From Spirirestis rafaelensis WJT71-NPBG6 (GTDB lineage Bacteria > Cyanobacteriota > Cyanobacteriia > Cyanobacteriales > Nostocaceae), in the NCBI GenBank assembly GCA_019359015.1, contig JAHHID010000002.1, positions 1 through 64,000 of the forward strand: a DNA stretch of 64,000 nt, read 5' to 3'. Shown here one piece after another: positions 28,322-37,148 of the stretch. Every line of letters begins with the position of its first letter. Position 1 is the stretch's first letter. A program made the translations under genes and the position numbers. The notes below the pieces were generated by a model. It did not search any database. It saw only the letters and a list, made by a program, of their open reading frames with translations, and was not told the origin of the DNA.

Positions 28322-28793
28322 AGCTGTTGTCTTTATTTGATAAAATTATCCGAGGAAAATCATTTTGAGGTACGGTCTGATCCATCCGTTGTCTACCAGG
28401 ACCACTTATATGATAGCTACCATGTGTTTGCCGAGACACGGATATGTGCTGACCAGCAATACCAGTGTCTGTGTCTAAGACACTCCAAAGCCGCTGTTTA
28501 CCGATGCAGCAGATGCCGTCTTTGTGACAGATGAGGGCTATGAATACTGAAACACTAGGATACCTGCTATTGAGAGTATCTAAGGCTGACTCTTCCTGAC
28601 TGCTTAAGGTGAAAGACCATGCAGATTTTGGTTTTTTGGAAATCTTCAAGAGAATAGCCGATTTAGTGCTATCAGCTTCAATCAGATATACCGATGTATG
28701 TATCCAAGAGGCATGAGTAACTGTAATACTTTTTCCATAGTTAATTAGCCGCAAAAATGCAGCGCCATAAAGGAACTCCTGATCATTGATCAT
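28302..28793 (-). CDS. Unrecognised partner of the Z1 protein
   Basis: 163 residues from an ATG at 28793. Alternating strands and helices are suggested by SITVTHASWIHTSVYLIEAD, then SAILLKISKKPKSAWSFTLS and VSVFIALICHKDGICCI, then an Arg/Gly-rich end (ISVSRQTHGSYHISGPGRQRM). The K-x-x-x-x-x-SAW-x-F pattern and the LICxxDGI strand could belong to a nuclease-like or DNA-recognition fold, but no catalytic triad can be named. It overlaps the Z1 gene by 20 bases and so should be translated together with it. I do not recognise the family, which is why the pair is flagged. Confidence 0.6.
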   Translation of the reverse strand: MINDQEFLYGAAFLRLINYGKSITVTHASWIHTSVYLIEADSTKSAILLKISKKPKSAWSFTLSSQEESALDTLNSRYPSVSVFIALICHKDGICCIGKQRLWSVLDTDTGIAGQHISVSRQTHGSYHISGPGRQRMDQTVPQNDFPRIILSNKDNSYESNSY

Positions 28794-29096
28794 CGTGAAA
28801 TTTGAACAAGGTTTGTGAGTAAATCTGTATCATTAACCATAGGTAAAAAATATTGCACTGTTACTCATGGTAGCGAATATTATAAGTAATTTAGGTGTTG
28901 GGGAACAGATGAATAAGATCAGCGGAGAATCTGGCTTTTACCTGTTGCTGCTGTAATCGTTATATTAAAGGCGATCGCTCACACCACCCGCTAAAGTAAA
29001 CTTATCACTATATTGTCTAATTACCCATGCTAGATAAAGCATTATTTTTAATTTAAGTAATCATAATACTTCAAAAAATAAGTGCAATATTTAATA
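28794..29096. other. Intergenic region between divergent genes
   Basis: About 300 AT-rich bases between the divergently transcribed Z1 partner and the cysteine hydrolase. It must contain both promoters. No repeat or RNA gene was recognised, apart from one HIP1 octamer near 28972. Confidence 0.45.
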
Positions 29097-30128
29097 ATGA
29101 ACACCCAAATAACAACCCAACTTCCCATTCCCTCGCATTATCACCCCGAAAAAGTAAGCGAAGTCTGGCGCGTACCTTATCAACAACGTGCAGCAGAAGC
29201 CCAAGCATGGGCTAAAGAACACAATATCAAACCCGCATCAACAGACAATACTCGCGTTTGTCTACTTTTAATTGATGTGCAAAACACCTTTTCCATCCCC
29301 GATTTTGAATTATTTGTAGGTGGAAAATCCGGTACTGGCGCGGTGGATGATAATCAGCGATTGTGTGAATTTATCTATCGTAATTTAGGCGTGATTACGA
29401 CAATTGTACCGACGATGGACACTCACACAGCAATGCAAATTTTCCATCCTATTTTCTGGATAAACTCCACAGGTGAACATCCCACACCCGCTGCTTCTAG
29501 CATCACGCCGGCAGACATTGAAAAAGGAATTTGGAAAGTTAACCCCGCAGTTGCTTTCAGTCTTGGCTATAGTTATGATTTTTTAGAAAAACACGCTTAC
29601 CATTACGTTAAACAACTAACTGAAAATGGCAAATATCCGCTAACAGTTTGGTTTTATCATTCAATGTTAGGTGGTATTGGTCACGCTTTGGTTTCATCTG
29701 TCGAGGAAGCGATATTTTTTCACTGTATAGCTCGTAATAGTCAAACGCAATTTGAAATCAAAGGCGATAATCCTTTAACTGAAAATTATTCTGTGCTGCG
29801 TCCAGAGGTTTTAGAAGGTGTAGATAAAAGTGCGATCGCCCAAAAGAATACACGTTTAATTAAACAGCTTTTAGACTATGATGCTGTTATCATTGCCGGA
29901 CAAGCTAAAAGTCACTGCGTTGCTTGGACTATTGACGATTTGTTAACAGAAATTCAGCAGATAGATTCTACGCTTGCTAAAAAAATCTATCTGCTGGAAG
30001 ATTGCACTTCGCCTGTCGTTGTGGACGGGGTGGTGGATTATACAGAGCAAGCTGATGCGGCGTTTGAAAGGTTTGCAGCAGCGGGGATGCATCTAGTAAA
30101 ATCTACGGAAGCGATTAGCTTTATTTAA
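29097..30128 (+). CDS. Isochorismatase-family cysteine hydrolase
   Basis: 343 residues from the ATG at 29097; a GTG at 29082 would add five. The fold is the cysteine hydrolase of nicotinamidases and isochorismatases. The catalytic Asp is in [11 protein letters not shown] and a conserved Asp/His region is [13 protein letters not shown]. The catalytic Lys/Cys region is [17 protein letters not shown], with the nucleophile Cys in SHC. It is longer than the usual 180-220 residues because of insertions near the middle. The substrate is not clear; a nicotinamidase role is possible but not shown by the sequence. Confidence 0.82.
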   Translation: MNTQITTQLPIPSHYHPEKVSEVWRVPYQQRAAEAQAWAKEHNIKPASTDNTRVCLLLIDVQNTFSIPDFELFVGGKSGTGAVDDNQRLCEFIYRNLGVITTIVPTMDTHTAMQIFHPIFWINSTGEHPTPAASSITPADIEKGIWKVNPAVAFSLGYSYDFLEKHAYHYVKQLTENGKYPLTVWFYHSMLGGIGHALVSSVEEAIFFHCIARNSQTQFEIKGDNPLTENYSVLRPEVLEGVDKSAIAQKNTRLIKQLLDYDAVIIAGQAKSHCVAWTIDDLLTEIQQIDSTLAKKIYLLEDCTSPVVVDGVVDYTEQADAAFERFAAAGMHLVKSTEAISFI

Positions 30129-30245
30129 CGCACTCGTAGCGCGGAGTAACTCGCAGAGAAACGCGGAGGGAATTTTTGCGTTTCTAGGGAAGTTCTGAGG
30201 GGGACACTTTGCGCTCGTATTTATCTGTGCGTTTAAAAACAAGCG

Positions 30246-31124
30246 TCAACGCTGCATATACTGATTTGGGTCTTTGGCTACCCAACCTAAATCTGAACTG
30301 GAACGTATTTCAAAATGGAGATGGGGTTGGGTGGCAGTAGGTTTTCCGGTTGTACCTACGGTTCCTATTTCGTCTTGCTGTTTGACTTGCTGACCGACGG
30401 AGACTTTGATATTTTCAAGATGGGCGTAGCGGCTTTGTAATTTGCCGGCGTGATTAATTATTACTAAGTTGCCGTAAGTGCCTTGATTACCAGCAAAGAC
30501 TACGGCTCCTGGTGCGATCGCTTCAACAGAAGTTCCCACAGTTGCTAACAAATCTACACCACTGTGAAAGAAAACTTCACTTGTCGAAGGATTAATCTGC
30601 CAACCATAAGGTAATGCCACTTTCGCAGCTTGTGGCAAAGGATACCCAGTAAACTTAATAGGAGTTGTGCTACTAGCTGTGGTGGAATTAGTTACTGGAC
30701 GACTCCGCGATGAATTCCCCTGCGGTACAAACACGACTCTAGGATCTTTTTCACAGCCATTGACTTCAAACAGGGCGTCAGCACGGATTTTATACTTTGC
30801 TGCGACTTCTCGCCAACTTTGTCCGCGAGGCACTTCCACCACAATTCCATCGTAGGGAGGAATCAAAATTTCGTTACCCACGGCTACTTTGCGGTTTCGC
30901 AAATCCGGATTCATGCCGATAATAGTTGTTGGGGTGAGATTGTACCGCTGGGCTATGCTTTCTAAAGTTTCGCCAGAAGCAACTTTATGGCGTTGGAAAC
31001 GTTCAAGGGCTGGGGTGGGACAACCTGGAACAGCAGCGTTAGCGCTTTTTGATGGGATTGTGGACACTAGCCCAAGGACACTGACTAGGAAACACAAAAA
31101 CTGTTGACGAAAGGGAAAAGTCAT
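30246..31124 (-). CDS. LysM and M23 peptidase, cell-wall hydrolase
   Basis: 292 residues with a signal peptide (LCFLVSVLGLVSTIPSKSANA). Two LysM domains follow, at about 45-90 (HKVASGETLESIAQRYNL) and about 95-140 (EVPRGQSWREVAAKYKI), which bind peptidoglycan. The C-terminal M23 zinc peptidase shows HSGVDLLA and HLHFEI, giving the zinc ligands His, Asp and His. It is therefore a periplasmic murein endopeptidase or an EnvC-like regulator of amidases. The zinc ligands are present, so enzymatic activity is expected. It is convergent with the cysteine hydrolase and forms a single-gene unit. Confidence 0.92.
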   Translation of the reverse strand: MTFPFRQQFLCFLVSVLGLVSTIPSKSANAAVPGCPTPALERFQRHKVASGETLESIAQRYNLTPTTIIGMNPDLRNRKVAVGNEILIPPYDGIVVEVPRGQSWREVAAKYKIRADALFEVNGCEKDPRVVFVPQGNSSRSRPVTNSTTASSTTPIKFTGYPLPQAAKVALPYGWQINPSTSEVFFHSGVDLLATVGTSVEAIAPGAVVFAGNQGTYGNLVIINHAGKLQSRYAHLENIKVSVGQQVKQQDEIGTVGTTGKPTATQPHLHFEIRSSSDLGWVAKDPNQYMQR

Positions 31125-31398
31125 GTATACAAGTCAAGAGAGCCTTAATTTTAGATTTTAGTTTGGGTTTTGGGGATTGGTTGATGGTTGGTAGAACAAG
31201 TTACCACTAATAACAGTTAGTTGATAGTGCATAGTGGTTAGTAGAACAACTCTCCACTAACAAATAACTACTAAGTACTAACAACTCCCCATAAAATCCA
31301 AAATTTGACCGTCTTTATTCTGAAATTAGGCTCTCAAGCATCTGTTAACTAGCCCCTAGCTTGACTAAACTTAGAAGTTAGCATCTGCATTGCTGTCT

Positions 31399-32619
31399 AT
31401 GAAAGTAAAAATTATGAAGTTAACCGTAAAAAAACTAGCCCTTTATCTGTCCTTATTGGCGATCGGCGGCGGTGCAGGATTGTTAGGCGGTCGCTTTATC
31501 CTGCCACAAAGTCGCCCGTTTCAAGATCTAAAAGCTGTGACAGTGGCTTTGCCTCCACAAACTGTAGCACCTAATCCCGTTGGGGGAATGATGGGTGCTA
31601 CTGGCGGTGATAATGTAAATTTTATTGCCACTGCTGTGCAAAAAACTGGACCTGCGGTGGTGCGAATTAATGCTACTCGGAAAGTCGCCAATCCGATTTC
31701 TGACGCTTTAAAAAATCCCCTTTTGCGGCGATTTTTTGGGGAGGATGAACAACCAGTTCCGCAAGAGCGAATCGAACGCGGTACGGGGTCTGGATTTATT
31801 TTGAGTCAAAATGGAGAATTGCTAACTAATGCTCATGTGGTAGCAGACACAGACACAGTATTAGTTACTCTCAAAGATGGTCGGACTTTTGAGGGTAAAG
31901 TTTCGGGAGTCGATCCGATTACAGATGTGGCAGTAGTAAAAATTAATGCTGATAAGTTGCCAACTGTCAAGCTGGGTAATTCGCAAAACTTAATACCCGG
32001 ACAGTGGGCGATCGCTATTGGTAATCCTCTCGGTTTAGATAATACTGTCACTATTGGCATCATCAGCGCAACCGATCGCACTAGTGTTCAAGTCGGTATC
32101 CCAGATAAGCGAGTCAGTTTTATCCAAACTGATGCGGCGATTAACCCAGGTAATTCCGGTGGACCTTTGTTAAACGCCCAAGGCGAGGTGATTGGCGTTA
32201 ACACTGCTATCCGCGCCGATGCTCAAGGACTCGGTTTTGCTATTCCCATCGAAACTGCCGCCCGCATCGCGTCAGAACTGTTTACTAAAGGGCGTGCTGA
32301 ACATCCTTTTTTAGGCATTGAAATGGTTGATCTTTCTCCCAGCAAAAAACAACAGATTAATCAAGAAAGTAATCTGAACATTCGCCAAGACAGCGGTGTT
32401 GTCGTTAAGGGAGTTCTAGAAAAATCACCAGCACAAAAGGGAGGACTACTTCCTGGAGACTTGATTCAAAAACTTAACGGAAAACCAATCAAAACAGCGG
32501 CTCAAGTACAGAAGGTGGTAGAGTCCAGTTCAGTTGGAGACATCCTACAGATAGAAGTGAATCGCAATGGAAAAATTCAAGCGGTCAAAGTAGTGTCTGG
32601 GGCTTATCCTCAAAAATAG
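31399..32619 (+). CDS. HtrA/Deg-family serine protease with PDZ domain
   Basis: 406 residues from the ATG at 31399; a TTG at 31390 would add three. A membrane or signal segment (LYLSLLAIGGGAGLLGG) leads to a trypsin-like domain with the full catalytic triad: His in TNAHVVAD, Asp in DPITDVAVVKI and Ser in NPGNSGGPLL. A single PDZ domain follows (GVVVKGVLEKSPAQKGGLLPGD). Such proteases remove damaged proteins in the periplasm or thylakoid lumen. The cyanobacterial paralogues are HhoA, HhoB and HtrA; which one this is cannot be told from sequence alone. No operon partner is visible. Confidence 0.93.
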   Translation: MKVKIMKLTVKKLALYLSLLAIGGGAGLLGGRFILPQSRPFQDLKAVTVALPPQTVAPNPVGGMMGATGGDNVNFIATAVQKTGPAVVRINATRKVANPISDALKNPLLRRFFGEDEQPVPQERIERGTGSGFILSQNGELLTNAHVVADTDTVLVTLKDGRTFEGKVSGVDPITDVAVVKINADKLPTVKLGNSQNLIPGQWAIAIGNPLGLDNTVTIGIISATDRTSVQVGIPDKRVSFIQTDAAINPGNSGGPLLNAQGEVIGVNTAIRADAQGLGFAIPIETAARIASELFTKGRAEHPFLGIEMVDLSPSKKQQINQESNLNIRQDSGVVVKGVLEKSPAQKGGLLPGDLIQKLNGKPIKTAAQVQKVVESSSVGDILQIEVNRNGKIQAVKVVSGAYPQK

Positions 32620-32711
32620 TCTGTTGGATGGAGCGTTGTTGAATGGAGCGTGGGCACGCTTACACGCTCACATTCCCCTTTCCCCTTCTTCAAATTCCCA
32701 CTATCCACTGA

Positions 32712-33059
32712 CTATTGATTGTTACTCAAATTTTCTAACTGCATCCGCTGTTCCATCTGGCGCAAGAAATACCCTGTCATCATCGCCGATGCTAAAAGAC
32801 CAGCTAGATTCTCCCGGTCTGTTGTAATTTGCACGTGGAAGTTTTCCGCTGGGAGCATTCCCACAAGCCCTTGAACGTTTTGGGAAATTATTTGTTTAAT
32901 TTCCGGGCTGACGGACTGCGCGACACGCGCTAAAACTTCAGGAGACTGGTGCTGTAGATATTTGAGTAACTGATTTGGGTATTCGTCAGAATTGTCGGAA
33001 ACAAGCTGATTAGGGTGTTCCTCAGAGTTGTCATTCAAAAAGTTAGGATTAAACACCAT
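32712..33059 (-). CDS. DUF760 family protein
   Basis: 115 residues, opening with a tandem degenerate repeat of about 13 residues (EEHPNQLVSDNSD, DEYPNQLLKYLQ). The DUF760 core is SPEVLARVAQSVSPEIKQIISQNVQGLVG and LPAENFHVQITT. A helical end follows (LAGLLASAMMTGYFLRQMEQRM). DUF760 proteins occur in cyanobacteria and plant chloroplasts; their role is unknown. It is convergent with the HtrA gene and has no obvious operon partner. Confidence 0.85.
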   Translation of the reverse strand: MVFNPNFLNDNSEEHPNQLVSDNSDEYPNQLLKYLQHQSPEVLARVAQSVSPEIKQIISQNVQGLVGMLPAENFHVQITTDRENLAGLLASAMMTGYFLRQMEQRMQLENLSNNQ

Positions 33060-33234
33060 TGGCAGTTATGCTAGCTGAGTTGCTATTTCTACTCTAAACC
33101 ATTCAACGAGGCTAATGCATTCCCCACAGGTATTAGGCGGGAACTTATCCGAAAGACAACCTCTGACACTTCTACATCTGTCCTCAGGCTGATGTTTTTA
33201 GCTTTCTTTGCAGTGCCATTTATGGAGAAGGAGT

Positions 33235-33330
33235 CAGAAGTCAGGGGTCAGGAGTCAGGAGTCAGGAGGCACGGAGTTAGGAGTTGTAGAGACGCAATTA
33301 ATCGCGTCTGTACGGAAGTCAGGAGGCACG
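33235..33330. repeat. Heptanucleotide repeat (gtcagga) and palindrome at the scpB end
   Basis: Several copies of gtcagga / gtcaggag in tandem form a short tandemly repeated repeat of the kind common in Nostocales. The tract encloses a copy of the agagacgc palindrome (gtagagacgc...gcgtctgtac). It overlaps the 3-prime end of scpB and supplies its last codons. A second tract lies at 39710-39770. Confidence 0.65.
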
Positions 33331-33869
33331 GAGTCAGGTTTTTCTGGTTCAGCTTTGAAGTCTAGTTCTAATTGTCGTTGTTCTTGGCTGCGGTCGAATG
33401 GTTCGGGAAGTTGCTCAATTTGGAAATATTGATGAAATTTCGGAGTAATTTGTAGTGAATAAGACCGAGATTCATTATCTCGGCGTTTTCGGACAAAACC
33501 GAGTTCGACTAGTTCGGGAACGTGTTGATATACTCCCGAACCCCGCAGGTTAATCAAATCGGTTTGAAGGATCGGGCTATTAAGAGCGATCGCTGCTAAA
33601 GTTCGCAATGCCCCCAAGCCCAATTCCACTGGTATGATGGTTTGCACTAATTCATGAAAATCTGACCGCAGTTGCAGACAGTAACCTGCTGGGGTTTCTA
33701 CAACTTCTAAAGCGCCATCTCTGTGGGCATAGTTGTCGATTAATTCGATTATGCCTTCCTCAACAGTAGCGCGATCGCACGCGGCATACTCGGCGATTTC
33801 ACCGAGCGACAAGGGTTTACCTTTTAAATAGAGAATCGCTTCTATCTTGTTGGCTGTGGCTGTAATCAT
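33255..33869 (-). CDS. scpB: Segregation and condensation protein ScpB
   Basis: 204 residues with two winged-helix domains typical of ScpB (IEAILYLKGKPLSLGEIAEYAAC; LGALRTLAAIALNSPILQTDLINLRG; LVELGFVRKRR). ScpB dimers bind ScpA and the SMC ATPase to form the chromosome condensin. The last 25 or so residues (DSVPPDFRTD ... TPNSVPPDS) are written by the adjacent repeat tract and have no family counterpart, so the ancestral protein was probably shorter. No scpA is in the window. Confidence 0.9.
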   Translation of the reverse strand: MITATANKIEAILYLKGKPLSLGEIAEYAACDRATVEEGIIELIDNYAHRDGALEVVETPAGYCLQLRSDFHELVQTIIPVELGLGALRTLAAIALNSPILQTDLINLRGSGVYQHVPELVELGFVRKRRDNESRSYSLQITPKFHQYFQIEQLPEPFDRSQEQRQLELDFKAEPEKPDSVPPDFRTDAINCVSTTPNSVPPDS

Positions 33870-34092
33870 TGGTCACTAGTCATTGGTGAACCACTGCGTT
33901 GGACGGGTTTCCCGGCAGTCACGCATGTGGTGTTAGCGCAGCGTTAGCGACGGAGGAGCGTCACCCGAAGGGTCAAGAGTCATTAGTCAGAGAGCAAATG
34001 ACAACTGACTGACTCATACTTACACAGTTAGAAGTAAGTGTGTGGGATTGTATCATTATTTTGCATAAATATTAAAATGAGAAATTATTTTT

Positions 34093-34779
34093 TTACCCCT
34101 GCTCTCTGGCTTTGAGGATGAATTCGGCGATCGCTAAATCTTGTGGAGTAGTCACCTTCAAATTTGTTTCTTCCCCTTGGACAATTGCAACGCTGTAGCC
34201 GCACTTTTCAAACAAAGCTGCATCGTCAGTCACTTCCCAACCCTGACGGACACCTTCAGCGTGGCATTGTTTCAACAATTTGACATCAAAACCTTGGGGA
34301 GTTTGTGCGGCACGCAGCTGCCGTCGGTCAGGAGTACTTTGAATTATGCCATTTTCATCGACAACTTTGATAGTATCCTTGACAGGTATGGCGGCGATCA
34401 AACCAGAATGATGGCGAATGGCTTCTGCACAAGAATCAAATAAATCCGGTGTGGCAAGACATCTGGCTCCATCGTGAATCAAGACTTGCTCTGCGGCAGT
34501 TGGTAATGCCAGTAAGCCATTGTAAACTGATTCTTGGCGTGTGGAGCCGCCTTTGATCAATTCCACAGGTTTAGTTAATTTTTCTTTTTGAATAATTGTC
34601 TGGAGGTCTTGCCAGTCGGTAGGTTGAGCAATAATCCCAATCCAAGTGATTTTACACGCTGCTTCAGCGGCTTTGAGAGTCCAACTAATTATCGGTTGCG
34701 ATCGCACGAGTAACAAAAGTTTATTGCGATCGCTTCCCATCCTTCGTCCCATTCCCGCAGCTGGAATTAGTAAATGCAC
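34093..34779 (-). CDS. ispD: 2-C-methyl-D-erythritol 4-phosphate cytidylyltransferase
   Basis: 228 residues from a GTG at 34779. The frame stays open to 35022, but that extension is written by repeats and has no family features. The nucleotide-binding start is LLIPAAGMGRRMGSDRNK. It is followed by HDGARCLA, IPVKDTIKVV and the C-terminal TDDAALFEKCGYSVAIVQGEE and LKVTTPQDLAIAE. It transfers CMP to methylerythritol phosphate in the MEP isoprenoid pathway, which supplies carotenoids and the chlorophyll tail. It is divergent from the GT9 gene to the right. The length matches the family once the extension is removed. Confidence 0.94.
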   Translation of the reverse strand: MHLLIPAAGMGRRMGSDRNKLLLLVRSQPIISWTLKAAEAACKITWIGIIAQPTDWQDLQTIIQKEKLTKPVELIKGGSTRQESVYNGLLALPTAAEQVLIHDGARCLATPDLFDSCAEAIRHHSGLIAAIPVKDTIKVVDENGIIQSTPDRRQLRAAQTPQGFDVKLLKQCHAEGVRQGWEVTDDAALFEKCGYSVAIVQGEETNLKVTTPQDLAIAEFILKAREQG

Positions 34780-34794
34780 AGTTTTCCTCAATCT

Positions 34795-35050
34795 AGGGAT
34801 TAGGGACTGGGTACTGGGGACTGGGGATTTGAAGAGGGGAAAAGGGTAAAGGGTAAAGGACAAGAAAAAAGAAATATTTTCCCTTTTTCCCTTCCCCTTT
34901 CCCCCTTCACCCTTCCTCCTGCCCCATGCCCCATGACGGCAGTTGCTTCTCCTTACGGAGACGCTAGCCTGCGGCAACGCCAAGGGCGAACGCGAACAAG
35001 CCGGGAAACCCGTCCAACGCACTGCCTCCCCTATACCCTATGCCCCAATC
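34795..35050. repeat. Repeat cluster upstream of ispD
   Basis: Tandem short motifs (aaagggtaaaggg; gactgggtactggggactgggg; ccctttttccc) merge into a GC-rich dispersed element (ggagacgctagcctgcggcaacgcc ... cgggaaacccgtccaacgcactgcctcccc) also seen in parts at 33900 and 55700. The cluster separates ispD from the GT9 gene and must contain or displace their promoters. Confidence 0.6.
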
Positions 35051-35095
35051 CTATATTCTCCTAAAATAAGTAGCGAGTAAGCGTAAATAAATCTT

Positions 35096-36052
35096 ATGCG
35101 AATAGTAGCCCTTGTTCCCGGTGGAATTGGCGACCAAATTCTCTTCTTTCCGACTCTAGATGACCTGAAGCGCTCATTACCTTCAGCTCAGATAGATGTT
35201 GTTATTGAACCCCGATCAAAAGCTGCCTACCGGGTGAGCAAGTCAGTTAACGAGATACTGACATTTGATTTCCAAGACCGCAACAGTATGGCAGATTGGG
35301 GTAACTTGGTGGGTATGATTCGCGATCGCGAGTACGATGCAGCCATTATTTTAGAACAAAGCTGGTTAATTGGTCTTATACTTTGGTTGACCGGAATCCC
35401 TACACGGATAGGCTACCAAGGCAAAGGATCTGTTTTTCTTACCAACTCAGTGCGGCTTAAACAATCGCAGTATACTGCACAAATGTATCATGACCTACTT
35501 ACAGCTTTGGGCATTCAATCTACTTGCCCGGATTTAACGGTCAATATACCTTTAAGCGATATTGAATGGGCAGAAAAAGAACAAAAACGTTTAGATGTAC
35601 ATGAAACAGGTTACATCTTGATTTACGCGGGTTCTAGCGAGTTAGCCCAAAGCAAAGGTGCCGATAATGTCTATCCTGTGGAAAGTTGGCTGCAAATTAT
35701 TCAAGATTTCCGCAGCAAGCAACCAGAAATGCCTGTGGTAGTAGTCAAACAAGCAGAAGATGAATTCCTACGCTCAATTGTTGAGTCCTCGTCATATGTT
35801 AAAATAACCTCCCCAGATGATATCGGCAAGTTAGCCGCCATGATTGGCGGGGCAAATTTGATGTTGTGTACTGAGAGTCCACCTATGCAGCTGAGTGTAG
35901 CGGTACAAACTTATACAATTGCTTTATTTGGTTCCACAGAGCCAGCCAAGTTGTTACCCAAGAGTGATAAATTTTTGGCAATCAAATCTCCTACGGATAG
36001 AGTCGCTGATATTTCACCGAATACCGTTTTGCAGAAAGTTTGGGGTAGCTAG
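35096..36052 (+). CDS. Glycosyltransferase family 9 (heptosyltransferase-like)
   Basis: 318 residues. The opening RIVALVPGGIGDQILFFPTLDDLK is the GT9 signature loop. The second Rossmann domain has YILIYAGSSELAQSKG and, near the end, AMIGGANLMLCTESPPMQLSVA, then TIALFGSTEPAKLLP, which bind the nucleotide sugar. GT9 enzymes add heptose or related sugars to lipopolysaccharide or other surface glycans. The acceptor here is unknown, and cyanobacteria usually lack heptose in their LPS core. It is a single-gene unit, with about 1.1 kb of gene-free DNA behind it. Confidence 0.88.
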   Translation: MRIVALVPGGIGDQILFFPTLDDLKRSLPSAQIDVVIEPRSKAAYRVSKSVNEILTFDFQDRNSMADWGNLVGMIRDREYDAAIILEQSWLIGLILWLTGIPTRIGYQGKGSVFLTNSVRLKQSQYTAQMYHDLLTALGIQSTCPDLTVNIPLSDIEWAEKEQKRLDVHETGYILIYAGSSELAQSKGADNVYPVESWLQIIQDFRSKQPEMPVVVVKQAEDEFLRSIVESSSYVKITSPDDIGKLAAMIGGANLMLCTESPPMQLSVAVQTYTIALFGSTEPAKLLPKSDKFLAIKSPTDRVADISPNTVLQKVWGS

Positions 36053-37148
36053 TACTGCAATCGTTAGTGTTTTGGCAGTTTCCACCTTTTGTCAAATGCT
36101 AGGTTGATTTCTGATGATTAAATAGGCTGTTTTTTATTTAGCGCGATCGCTTATTCAATATCAAGGTAGGCTACATTTGCCACGTAGAATATTTGAACAT
36201 CACATCGGGTATTCCTCAAGCCATGTTTTAGTTAAGCGATCGCCAAATATTCTTTTGTTTGAGTTCCGATTACCCTAGTTCATATAAGAGTTATTACTTA
36301 ACGGAAATTTTTAAATAGTTACTAATGTGACTTGACTAACTTTTTCTTGCACAGGCTGCGACAAAGTTAAATGCGCTATACTATTTTTCCTATCTTAATT
36401 TTTCTTTCCAAAACTATTGAGTCAGAACATACTCGATAATTAACAATCAACCTAGTGCAAGCCGAAAATTCCGAACTAAGACCACACAAAATCTGATGAC
36501 ATTGCCAAAAATTTAGTTTTAATAGTTGAGTTGATTTTGCAGCAAATTTTACTTTAAAACAAAAAAATAAATAACTATTCTAAGCAGATGTTGTCAAATC
36601 TTTTTTGTTAACACCTTGCCAGTATTTTAGAGAATTTCTTTACACAAATTTACAAATATTTCATTAACAAAGATAAGTTAAGAAAATTATATTTTTTCCA
36701 AACTGTTAGTTTATATATACTTGTGGGAACAATATCTTTGGCATTCGTACATAGTATGCATTTAACCCAGTTGTCAAAATTGGAAAATGGCTACTCGTGA
36801 ATGCTCAAAGCATGATAGTTGGCAGTGAACTGTTAACCATCAATTAAATTTTCAATAAAAAAAATCAATAGTAAGAAATACTTCTTGATTCAGCAGGAAA
36901 TATGAGGCTTTTTTACAAAACTAATCAACCACAACTAGAGATTTCAGTTAAAAGAAAAACTAGCAACCTTAATACACAAGATTAAGGATTCTCAGCAAGC
37001 AGTGCAAACACTGATTGCCGAAAATCCTTGATGTGATTAGCTTAAGGGTGGCTCTAATAAGCGATATTTTGTGTTCCTTAACTTACCTTTCGCGCTTATG
37101 CTAATGCATCTGCCAACAATGTGATGAACGATACAAAAGGAAAAATAA
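36053..37148. other. AT-rich intergenic region
   Basis: About 1.1 kb, clearly lower in G+C than its surroundings, with no supported gene on either strand. It ends with a structured hairpin at 36981-37032. The AT richness continues into the following orphan gene, which suggests that both arrived together, but this is inference. Confidence 0.5.
36981..37032 (+). promoter_or_regulatory. Composite hairpin upstream of the orphan gene at 37149
   Basis: Outer stem attaaggatt / aatccttgat (10 pairs, one G-T). Then an internal loop, gcaa / ttgc (4 pairs), a single-base mismatch, and cagtg / cactg (5 pairs) closed by a caaa tetraloop. The mirror order is exact, so this is a deliberate-looking RNA or DNA structure. 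It could be a small RNA, an attenuator or the scaffold of a reverse-transcribed or mobile unit. It lies about 115 bases ahead of the gene. Confidence 0.4.

Noticed and set aside
33235-33330. CRISPR-like array of gtcagga repeats
   Set aside because: Units are seven bases in direct tandem without unique spacers, so this is a short tandem repeat tract.
34780-35022. 81-codon N-terminal extension of ispD
   Set aside because: The extension is encoded by tandem and GC-rich repeats. The IspD fold starts exactly at the GTG at 34779.
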